A program made the translations under genes and the position numbers. Under the pieces are notes generated by a model. It saw only the letters and a program-made list of their open reading frames with translations, was not told the origin of the DNA and did not search any database. A stretch of 64,000 nt of DNA from Flavobacterium sp. W4I14 (GTDB lineage Bacteria > Bacteroidota > Bacteroidia > Sphingobacteriales > Sphingobacteriaceae): contig JAUSZU010000001.1 of the NCBI GenBank assembly GCA_030817875.1, positions 2,480,001-2,544,000 of the forward strand. Reading direction: 5' to 3'. Each line of letters opens with the position of its first letter. Position 1 is the stretch's first letter. Positions 15,733 to 25,593 of the stretch are shown in pieces.

Positions 15733-15781
15733 ATTCATTTGTAATAAATGTTGATTTTTGCACGATAAATTACCCATCAGG
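15733..15781 (-). repeat. Dispersed intergenic repeat, copy B
   Basis: On the minus strand it reads CCTGATGGGTAATTTATC, then GCAAAAATCAACATTTAT. It aligns with copies at 5748-5795 and 38979-39027 but is the most diverged of the three. Confidence 0.5.
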
Positions 15782-15805
15782 CACGATACAGCTTTATACA
15801 ACCTT

Positions 15806-17539
15806 CTATTTCCAATCAAACGGCAAATACCAATTGGCCGGATCCATTAATTTTTGTCTGGTAAGGCTTGCATTAGGGTTGCCAGCTTTTAACAGCTTTT
15901 GGTAAATGCGGTCTGCTAAAAAGGCCGGGTTGTTCTGTCTGCGGGCAATACGAACCAAATCAGGCCAGCGGTTACCTTCAAAAGCAAGTTCCAATGCAGC
16001 CTCATCAATTAATTTGCCTTCTAAGCCAATCATATCCGTTTGGTAACTTATATCAGTAGCGTTTACCGCTGCCCTACCTCTAATGCCACAGTTACGGTAC
16101 CAGGTACCCGATACATCGTTATTTTTTCTGGCATCGAAATAATAAGGGGAGGTTTGCGGATAAGGTGTAATCATGGTATTTAATTCAGCTACCGAAACAG
16201 GGGCCTGTGCTCCGGCAGTAATGGTACCTACATAATAGGTATTCCTGATCCCCGTGTTTAGCAATGCCCAGCCCAATTTGGTCTGTCCATCTCTATTGGC
16301 TGCTTCCGAAAAACGAAGGTGTAGTAAAGATGCCCTATAAATGCCCCACTTACCGCCATTATCTGTAAGTTTGGTAATTTCATCGCCCATGGCTGAAGCA
16401 TTGAAGGATAATTTGCTTCTTGGATCGAAGGGAACACCACCGTAGGTAATTTGGCTGTTCCAAAGGTCTTTTATGGCCTGTGATGGCTTGATCTGATAAC
16501 TTTTTAGCGGCGAACACAAATCAATCATTGGGTTTACAGGTTTAAAAGCAGTGTTATAAGGCATGGCCCATAACCACTCGGTGCTCCATGGACTCGAGGT
16601 AGTTGGCAAAGCAAAAATAGCACGCCAGCCTGCATCTAAACTGTTTACCAAACTACTGGCGTCTTGCCCGCTTCTACTAAACAGAACGGCTAAATTGGCA
16701 TACGCCACATCACCCGAGTTGTTGATTTTGTAAAAGTTAAACCTAAAGTTATCATTCGCATTACCATTTTCAGCATTCATCAGCTTGGCATAATTTTCGG
16801 CTGCTTTAATATAATTGCCTTTCCACAAGTAAAGATCGCCTAACAGAAAGGCTTTAGAAGCAAACAATTTCTGGGTACTGTTAGCATCAATGGTAACCAG
16901 CAAGGATGTGCCCGTTGGATAAGCATAAGCTTCTTTATATGGCAGGTTTTCGTTAAAGGCTATCAATTTATCCAAGAGCTGATCAAATGGTGTTTTCGGA
17001 TAATTGGCCAGGTTTTTCAAATCATCTACCGTTTCTATCGCATCGGTAATATAAGGTACACTACCATATTGAATACCTAAATGCAGGTAAATCCAGCTCC
17101 TTAACGTGGCAATATCTGAATAACGTTTGTTATAATCATCAACACTCATCCGGCGATCATCAACCATCATTTTAAAGTTTTTGAGCACATCGTTACAATT
17201 CACAATCACCTGATAATATGGCCTTGGATCAACGTATTGATTGTTTTTTGTTTCGCTATGTGATGAGAGCTCCTGCATATCAGTACTTGATTTGGAGGTA
17301 ACATCCATTAAATCGCCACGCAGTTCATTCTGCAGGATATAGAGTTTTTCCAGGCCCAAAAATTGACCGTAAATACCGATAACCGCCGCATCTGCATCAG
17401 ATACTGTTTTAAAAGCATTTACACTATCCAATTTATCTTCGGTTGGTACGTCAAGCATTTTTTTGCAAGACCACGAACCTGCAGATAAAATACCCAACAG
17501 CAAAAGGGATGCGATTTTTTTATTTAAGTTCATTTTCAT
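15806..17539 (-). CDS. SusD/RagB-family outer-membrane lipoprotein
   Basis: 577 aa. Lipobox near C25 (LSAGSWSCKKMLDVP), then the SusD fold: N-terminal TPR-like helices and a C-terminal RagB/SusD domain with ELAFEGNRWPDLVRIARR and an NWYLPFD end. It binds glycans at the cell surface and acts as the lid of its SusC partner, encoded 17 bp upstream. Last gene of a seven-gene operon that begins at 31107. Confidence 0.93.
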   Translation of the reverse strand: MKMNLNKKIASLLLLGILSAGSWSCKKMLDVPTEDKLDSVNAFKTVSDADAAVIGIYGQFLGLEKLYILQNELRGDLMDVTSKSSTDMQELSSHSETKNNQYVDPRPYYQVIVNCNDVLKNFKMMVDDRRMSVDDYNKRYSDIATLRSWIYLHLGIQYGSVPYITDAIETVDDLKNLANYPKTPFDQLLDKLIAFNENLPYKEAYAYPTGTSLLVTIDANSTQKLFASKAFLLGDLYLWKGNYIKAAENYAKLMNAENGNANDNFRFNFYKINNSGDVAYANLAVLFSRSGQDASSLVNSLDAGWRAIFALPTTSSPWSTEWLWAMPYNTAFKPVNPMIDLCSPLKSYQIKPSQAIKDLWNSQITYGGVPFDPRSKLSFNASAMGDEITKLTDNGGKWGIYRASLLHLRFSEAANRDGQTKLGWALLNTGIRNTYYVGTITAGAQAPVSVAELNTMITPYPQTSPYYFDARKNNDVSGTWYRNCGIRGRAAVNATDISYQTDMIGLEGKLIDEAALELAFEGNRWPDLVRIARRQNNPAFLADRIYQKLLKAGNPNASLTRQKLMDPANWYLPFDWK

Positions 17540-17556
17540 GAGTATATCTTTCTTAA

Positions 17557-20500
17557 TTATAATCCAACTCTAACACCTAGCTGAAACGACCTGAACTGCG
17601 GCTCAAGAGTGGTATCTACGCCCTGGCTAAATAAACTACCTGAGTTGCTAAATTCTGGATCATAGCCTAAATAATTGGTTACAGTAAACAGGTTATTAGC
17701 CGTAGCATAAATTTTTGCGTACTTAATGGCTTTCAGTTTTAAGGGTACGTTATAGGTCACATTAACGGTTCGCAAACGTAAATAAGAGCCATCTTCTATC
17801 CAGCGGTCAGAAAAACGGGCGTTTCCTACCGGATCGCCATAAGTAGCTTTTGGTACCGACGTAACTTGTCCATCACCTTTCCACCTGTTGCTCATATTTG
17901 GTGTTTGGTTGTAATAAGTACTTCCAGATTCTAGCTGCGCCCTGGTATAATTATAAACGTCGTTACCGCTAACAAAAGTAATCAAGGCATCTAAACTCCA
18001 GTTTTTGTAAGTGAAGGTATTGTTAAAGCTTCCAAATAAATTCGGATTAGGATTACCAATAACTGTGCGGTCGGCATCGTCAATAATCTTATCGCCATTG
18101 CTATCGGTAAACTTTACATCACCCCCTGTAAATGGTACAAGTGCTCCCAAACTGTTGCGGCTAGATAAACCTGAGGCAGCCGCTTCTGCATTGGTCGCAA
18201 AAACGCCATTGGTTTTATAACCATAAAACTGATTGGCTGATTGACCAACCTGACTGATATAAGCACCACCTGCATAACTGGTTATAACTGAATTTCCGTC
18301 AGGCAAACTGGTAATTTTATTGGTTGATGTACCGATGGTTAAACCCGCATCCCATTTTAATTTTTCATTTAGAATCCGACCGTTTAAGGCTAAATCTAAA
18401 CCATTTGTCTGCATGCTACCATTATTGTTGATAAAAGAAGCAGTACCCGTAACAACACTCAGCAATTGATAGCTTAACATATTTTTAGTGCTGTTTCTCC
18501 AATAATCCAAACTGACGCTTAGGCGCTCACTGAAAAAGGAACCATCTATACCGGTATTAAACTTGCGTACAGTTTCCCACTGTAGATTCGGATTGGCAAA
18601 ATTGCCGGTTACGATACCCCTGATGCCCAATACATTTTGAGAGGTATAATATTTTCTGGCGGTATAATTCCCCACATCATCATTTCCAACTAAACCATAG
18701 CTCATTCTTATTTTTAAAAGGTCAACGCGTTGTAAATTGCGCATAAATTTCTCTGAAGAAATTACCCAGGCAGCACCAATGGCGGGTAAAACGGCATAAC
18801 GGCTTCCATTAATCCTCAAACCATCACCAAAATTTAAGAAGCCCTGGTCGGCCTTTGCACCAAAGCGCGAAGAACCATCAACAGCCATTGAGAAATTAAC
18901 GAGGTATTTATCGGCATAGCTATAATTGGCAGATAAGTAATTGTTCAGTGTACGCCATTTTCCAATATCACCACCAAATGTTCTAAAAGCGGCATTACTG
19001 TTTCCAATACTGATCAATTCATCTGTTGCGGAGTTAAAACCCAAAGCATAGTCCTGTTCACTTTCGCTCTGCGAATAGCGTGTACCTACAATTGCGTGTA
19101 ATTTACTATATGAGCCGAAAGATTGATCGTAAGTTAAGCGCAGATCGTTAAATACATTAAAAAACCTCCCTACCTGTGTACCCAAACGGCTATCGCCTAC
19201 ATAGTTGGAAAGCGTATCGTTAGTTACCCCTTTTCTTGGAATAAAAAGCGTTTCCTGTGTTTTATCGTAAGTTACACCACTTAGGTTAGATAATTTAAAG
19301 TTTTTGTTGAAAGTAAAATCGAAATTGATGTTTCCAGAAAATCGATAGGCTTTTTTTAAATTTTGTCCTTTCTCGATTAAAGCTCTTGGATTACTCACCT
19401 GTAAGGTATCATAATCCGCTAAATTTGGTGAAACTGCCCCAGTCGAATTTATTTCATTTCTGGCCATAAAAGGCGATTTAACCAAAGCTAAAAACAATGG
19501 GTTGGTTACAGAAGCGATTCCCTGGTCTTTTAAACGCTGTTCGGTATAGGTAAATGCTAAACTGGTGCTTCCCTGCAGTTTTTTAGTCAGGTTTAAATCA
19601 CTATTAAAGCGCGTACTGTATTTTAAATTATCAGTACTATCAATTACGCCCCTATCTCTGGCATAAGCAGCAGAAAGTGCATACTTCGCAATATTATCAC
19701 CACCGGTTACCTTTAAAAAATAGTTCTGATCGAAACTGCTTTTTAATACTTCATTCTGCCAATTCGTTTCGTTGTGGTATTTAAAATAATCGGGATTGGT
19801 TGGACTATCGTTCATATATGGTTTTGCGGCTATGGCACTATTGCTTAATCCCTGACTTTTTAAAATATCAGAAAGATATAACCTATAATCAGAAGCCCCC
19901 ATCACAGGTAAGTTTTTAGGCTTGAAATTGAAACCTGCGTAGCCAGAAAAATCGATATTGGTGGCCAGATCGTGTGCACGGTTGGTGGTAATTAACACTA
20001 CCCCATTTGCCGCTTTCACCCCATATGTCGCTGCCAAAGCCGCATCTTTAATGATACTGATGTTTTCGATATCCCGAACATCGATAAATTGAAGCGGGTT
20101 GTTGACATGACCTTTAATGAGTGAAGTGCCGTAATTATTGGCATCGAAAATCATTCCATCAACCACATATAAAGGTTGATTCGTGGCATACAAAGAGTTA
20201 AACCCTCTGATGAGCACATCGGCACCTACTCCAGGCGTTCCGGAGCGCCTGGTCACTTTAACCCCTGCTGCCCTGCCCTGAACGTAACTCATTACACTTT
20301 CAGAATTACTGGCCCAGTTGCCTTGCAAACTCACATTACTGATGGCGGGGATTGCCCTTGCCTGAGAAACCGTACCCATCGGCGTAACTACCTCGTTATA
20401 AACCGAGGCAAATGATAACGGGTAAAGTTTGGTTTTGATTTCTTTGTCTTTATAAACCGGCAGCACCTTGGTTTGAAAACCATTACCCGAAATAATAATG

Positions 20501-20817
20501 CTCGCCTTATAATCAGGTACCACTACGGTAAATCTCCCTTTTTCGTCGGTAATGGCGGCATTAAAACCAGTAACTGTGATGTTAATGCCCACTAAAGGCT
20601 TATTGGTATTCCCATCGAGCACAACTCCCCTTATTTTTTCACCCTTAACTGCGCGGGCCTTTACTTTTACGGTAGTGGTATCTGTTTCGGTTTTCATCGA
20701 ATCTACTTCCTGTGCCTGTGCAGCTAAGCCAAACACCAGTAAGCAAAGCAATACGCCCCAAACTTTTTTTATCGTTGTAAAATTATACATAGTATTTTTT
20801 TTGAAAGCAAGATTCAT
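17557..20817 (-). CDS. SusC/RagA-family TonB-dependent transporter
   Basis: 1086 aa. Signal peptide ending LAAQAQ, a carboxypeptidase-regulatory-like domain (about 60-140), a TonB plug with the SusC signature (PLYVVDGMIF, DIENISIIKDAALAATYGVKAANGVVLI) and a C-terminal 22-strand barrel ending FRSFQLGVRVGL. It imports a substrate across the outer membrane with the SusD protein downstream. The ATG at 20817 is 2 nt after the preceding stop; an internal ATG at 20790 (MYNFTTIKK) gives a more typical signal peptide and may be the true start. Confidence 0.93.
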   Translation of the reverse strand: MNLAFKKNTMYNFTTIKKVWGVLLCLLVFGLAAQAQEVDSMKTETDTTTVKVKARAVKGEKIRGVVLDGNTNKPLVGINITVTGFNAAITDEKGRFTVVVPDYKASIIISGNGFQTKVLPVYKDKEIKTKLYPLSFASVYNEVVTPMGTVSQARAIPAISNVSLQGNWASNSESVMSYVQGRAAGVKVTRRSGTPGVGADVLIRGFNSLYATNQPLYVVDGMIFDANNYGTSLIKGHVNNPLQFIDVRDIENISIIKDAALAATYGVKAANGVVLITTNRAHDLATNIDFSGYAGFNFKPKNLPVMGASDYRLYLSDILKSQGLSNSAIAAKPYMNDSPTNPDYFKYHNETNWQNEVLKSSFDQNYFLKVTGGDNIAKYALSAAYARDRGVIDSTDNLKYSTRFNSDLNLTKKLQGSTSLAFTYTEQRLKDQGIASVTNPLFLALVKSPFMARNEINSTGAVSPNLADYDTLQVSNPRALIEKGQNLKKAYRFSGNINFDFTFNKNFKLSNLSGVTYDKTQETLFIPRKGVTNDTLSNYVGDSRLGTQVGRFFNVFNDLRLTYDQSFGSYSKLHAIVGTRYSQSESEQDYALGFNSATDELISIGNSNAAFRTFGGDIGKWRTLNNYLSANYSYADKYLVNFSMAVDGSSRFGAKADQGFLNFGDGLRINGSRYAVLPAIGAAWVISSEKFMRNLQRVDLLKIRMSYGLVGNDDVGNYTARKYYTSQNVLGIRGIVTGNFANPNLQWETVRKFNTGIDGSFFSERLSVSLDYWRNSTKNMLSYQLLSVVTGTASFINNNGSMQTNGLDLALNGRILNEKLKWDAGLTIGTSTNKITSLPDGNSVITSYAGGAYISQVGQSANQFYGYKTNGVFATNAEAAASGLSSRNSLGALVPFTGGDVKFTDSNGDKIIDDADRTVIGNPNPNLFGSFNNTFTYKNWSLDALITFVSGNDVYNYTRAQLESGSTYYNQTPNMSNRWKGDGQVTSVPKATYGDPVGNARFSDRWIEDGSYLRLRTVNVTYNVPLKLKAIKYAKIYATANNLFTVTNYLGYDPEFSNSGSLFSQGVDTTLEPQFRSFQLGVRVGL

Positions 20818-20819
20818 AA

Positions 20820-22253
20820 TTAAGGTAAAACTGGTTCGAAGCGTAGATAATCCAATATGAGCGTACTCACATTTACATTCGTACTGTTTGCAGCGGTTAA
20901 CCTCACCTGAAAATTGCCAAACTGTGCGGGCGTATATTCTCCTAAGTAGGTTTCGTTATAGGTTAAGGGATTTACCAGATGAGTATAAAACAAAGTATAA
21001 CTTACTGTGGCAGGGTTAAAAAAGAAATAACGCTGTGTAAATGCAGCAACCTGTGGGTCGCCAGGTAAACCAGAAATGGCCCTTGCGTAAACTTTATATT
21101 TTACCACAGGTAAATTGGCTTTGGTATAAAACACACCAAATTCGGCATACTTGTGATCGTAAACCTCGATATCGTTAAAGGTTTTCCCCAAATTATCGAG
21201 TTTTGTGCGGTATAAAAGCGTACGTGCAGCACTAACTAATTGTGGTTTTTCACCTTCTATTTTAAATTCGGGTATTTTATCTTTTAAACGGAAAGGCAGT
21301 GCATTTACAACATGCACCATCCCGTTACTGGCCCGGTAGGAACGGACAATATTAGCTTTATTGACTGGCACTTTTACGCCTTGCAAAGAAATCAGCGTAT
21401 CTGGCAATTTTTCAATCGGGTAAACACCTTTAACGGTTAAATCTTTCACCAAAAAGTAGGAAGCATTCAAATTCGGATTTATACTTGGATAATAGGTTGA
21501 AAGTTTTGCCGATTCGGCTGTAAAAGCGGCATCCTGCAATATAAAATAAGTGTATTGCTGACTTTCGTCTCTCAAATCGGCTACATTTACCCAGTAAGTA
21601 TTTCTGGATATCATGGGTGGATTGGGGGCAAAAATTGGGTTTCCCAATGCATTATAACCAATAACAGTAGCATTTGCGGTATCGATAACGGTAATCGACA
21701 GATTATTAATATAGTTTTTTTGCAAAGCACCATCAGTACTGTTGAGCATATAATCCCAAATATTCTGTTTGGTTGGAACAGCCTGATCTACGGTATACAA
21801 TACCCCATTTTTTACGAACTGGCCAGCAGCAGAAACGGTGCCTTCTTCAAATTTAGTGCTGGTAAAAATACCAAACTTATTATTAAGCAGTTTCAACCTT
21901 GTGGTATCGCCCTCTTTGTTTAACGGGAAAGTAGATAATGCAATATGGTTGGCTACAAAATCTTTTAATTTTGCAGGATCCGAAACAATTGCTGCATCTA
22001 AACTGGCTAAAGCCTGATTGGTTGGTGCCCAAACCGTATAATTTTGCGCACCTGCAAGCACCTTATCATAACCCGTAGTTTTAACATAACCGTTAAAAAC
22101 ACTTAGGTTAGACTGGGCATCGAGCTTTTGTGCAAGATCTAAACTGTTATCTACATTTGTAAGCTCGTTATGCAGTTCCAGGTTATCTTTACAGGAATAT
22201 AAAACTGCACTGATACTGAGTAGGGCAACGTATATGATATATTTTCTAGTCAT
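20820..22253 (-). CDS. Fasciclin (FAS1)-domain lipoprotein
   Basis: 477 aa. Lipobox C21 (AVLYSCKDN). FAS1 hallmarks are NYTVWAPTNQALASLD near 70 and an H-box-like NGMVHVVNALPF near 315. The C-terminal 150 residues (KYKVYARAISG, NVSTLILDYLRFEPV) look like a beta-sandwich that may bind carbohydrate. The stop is 2 nt before the SusC start. Probably a surface-exposed adhesive or binding protein of the Sus complex; not an enzyme by motif. Confidence 0.85.
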   Translation of the reverse strand: MTRKYIIYVALLSISAVLYSCKDNLELHNELTNVDNSLDLAQKLDAQSNLSVFNGYVKTTGYDKVLAGAQNYTVWAPTNQALASLDAAIVSDPAKLKDFVANHIALSTFPLNKEGDTTRLKLLNNKFGIFTSTKFEEGTVSAAGQFVKNGVLYTVDQAVPTKQNIWDYMLNSTDGALQKNYINNLSITVIDTANATVIGYNALGNPIFAPNPPMISRNTYWVNVADLRDESQQYTYFILQDAAFTAESAKLSTYYPSINPNLNASYFLVKDLTVKGVYPIEKLPDTLISLQGVKVPVNKANIVRSYRASNGMVHVVNALPFRLKDKIPEFKIEGEKPQLVSAARTLLYRTKLDNLGKTFNDIEVYDHKYAEFGVFYTKANLPVVKYKVYARAISGLPGDPQVAAFTQRYFFFNPATVSYTLFYTHLVNPLTYNETYLGEYTPAQFGNFQVRLTAANSTNVNVSTLILDYLRFEPVLP

Positions 22254-22286
22254 TACTGATATTTTTTAGTTCTATGGCTCAATTAG

Positions 22287-24104
22287 TTATGGGCGTTTAT
22301 AAATCAGGCCCGACGGACTAAATCTTGGATAGTTCTGATCATCATCAATCGGAATAAAGTGAATCATATCCATATTCATAATTCCGGATCCATTGCCACG
22401 TAGTGTAGTAAACCTAACCCAATGTCTATCAGTCGTTTTGATATCGACTACACCAGCCAATTTCCCGACCATAACCGACCATTGGTTATTAACTGATATG
22501 GGCTGTATGCCTCTTACACCATCCTGATTAACGTCTGCAGTGGTAGCCATATAGCGTTTAAAGCCGTTGGTTAACATTAATCCATCTGCAGAAGGCAAGG
22601 CAGCATTGGCGGTAGGCACACCAGAACTACCTAATGTTTGCGCAAAATCGACCAAATTCGGCAATAATTGCTCTTGTGTTGTGCCCACATCTACCCCAAC
22701 CTGCGTAAGCGGTCCGGAGACGTTGTAGGTATAACAGATCCACACTTTGTATTTACCTTTTACCAGCATTGGGGTTCTGATTTCCATCCAGATAGAACGT
22801 GCAGTATTACTTGTGGTTGGGTTAAACTGAATTACATCCCTGTTGGCATAACTCCTGCCATCAGATGCACCAATTGGTGTTGAGGACACGGCATAAACAG
22901 GGCCAATTGTATTTGATCTGTAAGCATCAAGCCTGATACCTGCTGTAATCAATTTTCCGTTTTGTAAAAGCTGAATGGTTTGTCCAGGGGCCCGCCAGGC
23001 CGCTAATAATTTTAATTCTGGCTGATCGCCTATATCGAAGAAAACACCCGTAGGCACCCTTGGTTTAATTTTGTAAAAACCTTTCGATTCGTGTAAAACC
23101 CCGTTAGAAGTAGTAACATTACTAAAAGTTCTATTTACTTCTACTCCGGGCTCAATCACACCATTAAACTCATCGTCATTTAATAAGATTTTTGTTCCAA
23201 CTAATTTTGTGGTTATAATTTCACTCGGTACCAATGTTGCTAATGAAGGTGAAGAAACAATATCAGGCGTATAACTTGCTCCTGTTGAAATATGGTATGC
23301 CACATACATCCATAAACTATCGGTATGGCTTTTGGGATTACCGGTTTTAGACAGTTTGGCTTTTAAGGCCGCGTAATTACTAAAACCAGCAGCTTGTATT
23401 GCCGAATCAGATTCTAAAATTACCGTCTGGAAACGACGTGTAGTATCAGGAATTACGGCTTGTACATAATTTAATGAGTCGTAAAAACCAGTTTCTTTTA
23501 AGGCCTGGGTAAAGATGCTATACCTGTTATTGCCTTCGATAGTTGAAGCCAGCGTTTTGGTTGATGGTATTAAAACATGATCGATAACATGGATAATACC
23601 ATTCCCAACCCGAACATTCGACTGGGTAATGAGCGCCTGTTTGTTGATGATAAAACTACTTACACCATCTTTGAAAGTAACACCAGTTTGCAAATACTGA
23701 CCATAAAGGGTGATCTGGGTTAACTTACCATCGGTAAACTTGCCCGTAGCAAGGGTATCTGGCAAAACGTGGAAACGAACAACGTCTTTTAGTTCTGCAG
23801 CTGATAATTGGTCGACTGCTGTTTTATTTAAACTTTTCAACCAATCGTTAACTGCATTATTATCAGGAGTAAACATGGTGTATTTACCATATGCGGCTAA
23901 ATAACCTTTTGTACCCGATCGCTCTAAGATTTGGGTAAAAAGAGAAAATTTTTCTGGATTTTTCTCCAAAAATCCGGTAATGTTTACATCATCAGTAGTA
24001 CTTAATGTTAAACTTTCTCTTTTACAGGCATTAATCACGAAGATTATAAATGCACTGAGTATAACCAAATAGGTAATGTTGCGGCTGTCTAATTTCACTT
24101 TCAT
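22287..24104 (-). CDS. Fasciclin (FAS1)-domain lipoprotein
   Basis: 605 aa from the ATG at 24104 (MKVKLDSRN). An upstream in-frame ATG at 24257 lies inside the SusD gene and would bury the lipoprotein signal, so it is rejected. Lipobox C27 (FVINACKRES). Two FAS1 repeats: KYTMFTPDNNAVNDWL with GNGIIHVIDHVLIP, and NRYSIFTQALKETG with SNGVLHESKGFYKI. A C-terminal beta-rich module ends with a YPRFSPSGLIYKRP tail. It follows SusD by 10 bp in the operon. Confidence 0.85.
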   Translation of the reverse strand: MKVKLDSRNITYLVILSAFIIFVINACKRESLTLSTTDDVNITGFLEKNPEKFSLFTQILERSGTKGYLAAYGKYTMFTPDNNAVNDWLKSLNKTAVDQLSAAELKDVVRFHVLPDTLATGKFTDGKLTQITLYGQYLQTGVTFKDGVSSFIINKQALITQSNVRVGNGIIHVIDHVLIPSTKTLASTIEGNNRYSIFTQALKETGFYDSLNYVQAVIPDTTRRFQTVILESDSAIQAAGFSNYAALKAKLSKTGNPKSHTDSLWMYVAYHISTGASYTPDIVSSPSLATLVPSEIITTKLVGTKILLNDDEFNGVIEPGVEVNRTFSNVTTSNGVLHESKGFYKIKPRVPTGVFFDIGDQPELKLLAAWRAPGQTIQLLQNGKLITAGIRLDAYRSNTIGPVYAVSSTPIGASDGRSYANRDVIQFNPTTSNTARSIWMEIRTPMLVKGKYKVWICYTYNVSGPLTQVGVDVGTTQEQLLPNLVDFAQTLGSSGVPTANAALPSADGLMLTNGFKRYMATTADVNQDGVRGIQPISVNNQWSVMVGKLAGVVDIKTTDRHWVRFTTLRGNGSGIMNMDMIHFIPIDDDQNYPRFSPSGLIYKRP

Positions 24105-24114
24105 ATCACTTATT

Positions 24115-25581
24115 CTATTTAGTGTAAAATGGATTTTGTACGAGATTAGGATCTGTAAATAACTCACTTTGATAAATCGGCAAGTAATGGCTATTGGGAT
24201 CTCTAAATTTGGTAATGGCCGATTGTTGAAGCGTAGGCGACACTGTTTTGGCTGCAAGATCTAACAAAATATCAATACGGCTGTAGTTATTGCGTTTGGC
24301 GTGGCGTAAAAGATCGAACCATCTTTTGCCTTCAAAAGCAAATTCTCTGGCACGTTCGGCCAAAATATAATCGCATAAAGCTTCAGTTTCTGAGGGGTCT
24401 ACAGTCGCTTTCGTCGCATTTACAGCATTACGTCTTAATCGCAGTTCATCAACCAATGCCAAAGCTTCTACACCACCTCCGGTTAAGGCCAAAGCTTCGG
24501 CTTTAATCATCATGATATCTGAATAGCGGTATGCCTGCCATTTTACGTAAGAAGGATTTTCCGTGCCATATTTTTGAATGGTAAAAGCCGAATTATAATA
24601 AGAGTCGGGTCTGATATCATAGTTATTATCCGGATCAACGTCATCTGGAATAAAGATTTCGGTACTCAAAAACGGAGAACCGATAAAACGCCGTCTGGGA
24701 GTTACCAATAAAGTAAAAAACGGATTTTCAATTGCCTGGTCAAATTCGAATATGGTTTCGATTGATGAACCTTTAAAAAACACATTATTATACCAGCCAG
24801 AACCTGCACCAACCAGGGCGAATCTTTGCGAACTGATGATTTTATTACACTCGGTAATACAGTTTGGATAATCTTCCATCCACAGGTACACATCGGCTAG
24901 CAAAGCATTTACGGTAAATTTGGTTACCCTGCCCTTATCAAATCTTGTGCTACCATAAGTGGTAACCGCTCCTTGTTCTGCTTTTTTTAAGTCGGCAACA
25001 ATCTGTTTTAAAATATCGGCCTGTTTGGTTTTCGGCAGATCCTGTAAATCCGTATCCTTTACGGTGGCGGTTAATTTTAATGGAACATCTCTAAAGGTAC
25101 GCAACAGGTAAAAATACATGAGGCTTCTTAGGGTAAGCGCTTCGGCCACATAACCATTCAATGCGGCATCGGTAAAAGTGGGATCGGTAGCTTTAACGCC
25201 AGGCGCAAAATCGAGCACCGTATTGCAATAATTAATGGTACGGTAAAATGCTGCCCATCTTGCTGTTGTATTATCCTGGGTAATATTTACATTAATAATA
25301 TCCGTTTCTTCTGTTGTAATACTAGGCCCGCCTGCAATCATATCGGCCCTAAGCTCACCATACATAAACATGTACTCCAATAAAGATTTATCACCAATAC
25401 CGGGAGGAGGTGCCAGTAAAGAGGTGTAACAACCAGAAACTGCTGCTAAAACATCTTCTTTCGTTTTCCAGAATTCCTGTCTGGTAATTCCATCTCTAGG
25501 TTGAAGATCGAGCCATTTGTTACAAGAGCTGCTCATCACCAGCACCATGATCAAACAAGTGCTATATAAAATATTTTTCAT
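24115..25581 (-). CDS. SusD/RagB-family outer-membrane lipoprotein
   Basis: 488 aa. Lipobox C20 (VMSSSCNKWLDLQP), SusD-like N-terminus (FWKTKEDVLAAVSGCY) and C-terminal RagB/SusD domain (AREFAFEGKRWFDLLRHAKR, SHYLPIYQSEL). Surface binding partner of the SusC encoded 12 bp upstream. It is shorter than the second SusD in this operon (577 aa), so the two pairs are not a recent duplication. Confidence 0.93.
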   Translation of the reverse strand: MKNILYSTCLIMVLVMSSSCNKWLDLQPRDGITRQEFWKTKEDVLAAVSGCYTSLLAPPPGIGDKSLLEYMFMYGELRADMIAGGPSITTEETDIINVNITQDNTTARWAAFYRTINYCNTVLDFAPGVKATDPTFTDAALNGYVAEALTLRSLMYFYLLRTFRDVPLKLTATVKDTDLQDLPKTKQADILKQIVADLKKAEQGAVTTYGSTRFDKGRVTKFTVNALLADVYLWMEDYPNCITECNKIISSQRFALVGAGSGWYNNVFFKGSSIETIFEFDQAIENPFFTLLVTPRRRFIGSPFLSTEIFIPDDVDPDNNYDIRPDSYYNSAFTIQKYGTENPSYVKWQAYRYSDIMMIKAEALALTGGGVEALALVDELRLRRNAVNATKATVDPSETEALCDYILAERAREFAFEGKRWFDLLRHAKRNNYSRIDILLDLAAKTVSPTLQQSAITKFRDPNSHYLPIYQSELFTDPNLVQNPFYTK

Positions 25582-25593
25582 CAGTTTTTTGAA

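Larger units (their letters stand above)
15495..15805. other. Repeat-filled intergenic region
   Basis: No gene. It holds GTCCTTCGATAGGCTACCAT (15582-15601, one change from 5449-5468), a large imperfect palindrome (15610-15704) and a copy of the dispersed repeat (15733-15781). It separates convergent units: the oxygenase and the SusC/FAS1 operon. Confidence 0.6.

Noticed and set aside
24105-24257. 51-residue N-terminal extension of the FAS1 lipoprotein
   Set aside because: It overlaps the upstream SusD gene and would place the lipoprotein signal internally; the ATG at 24104 gives a proper lipobox.
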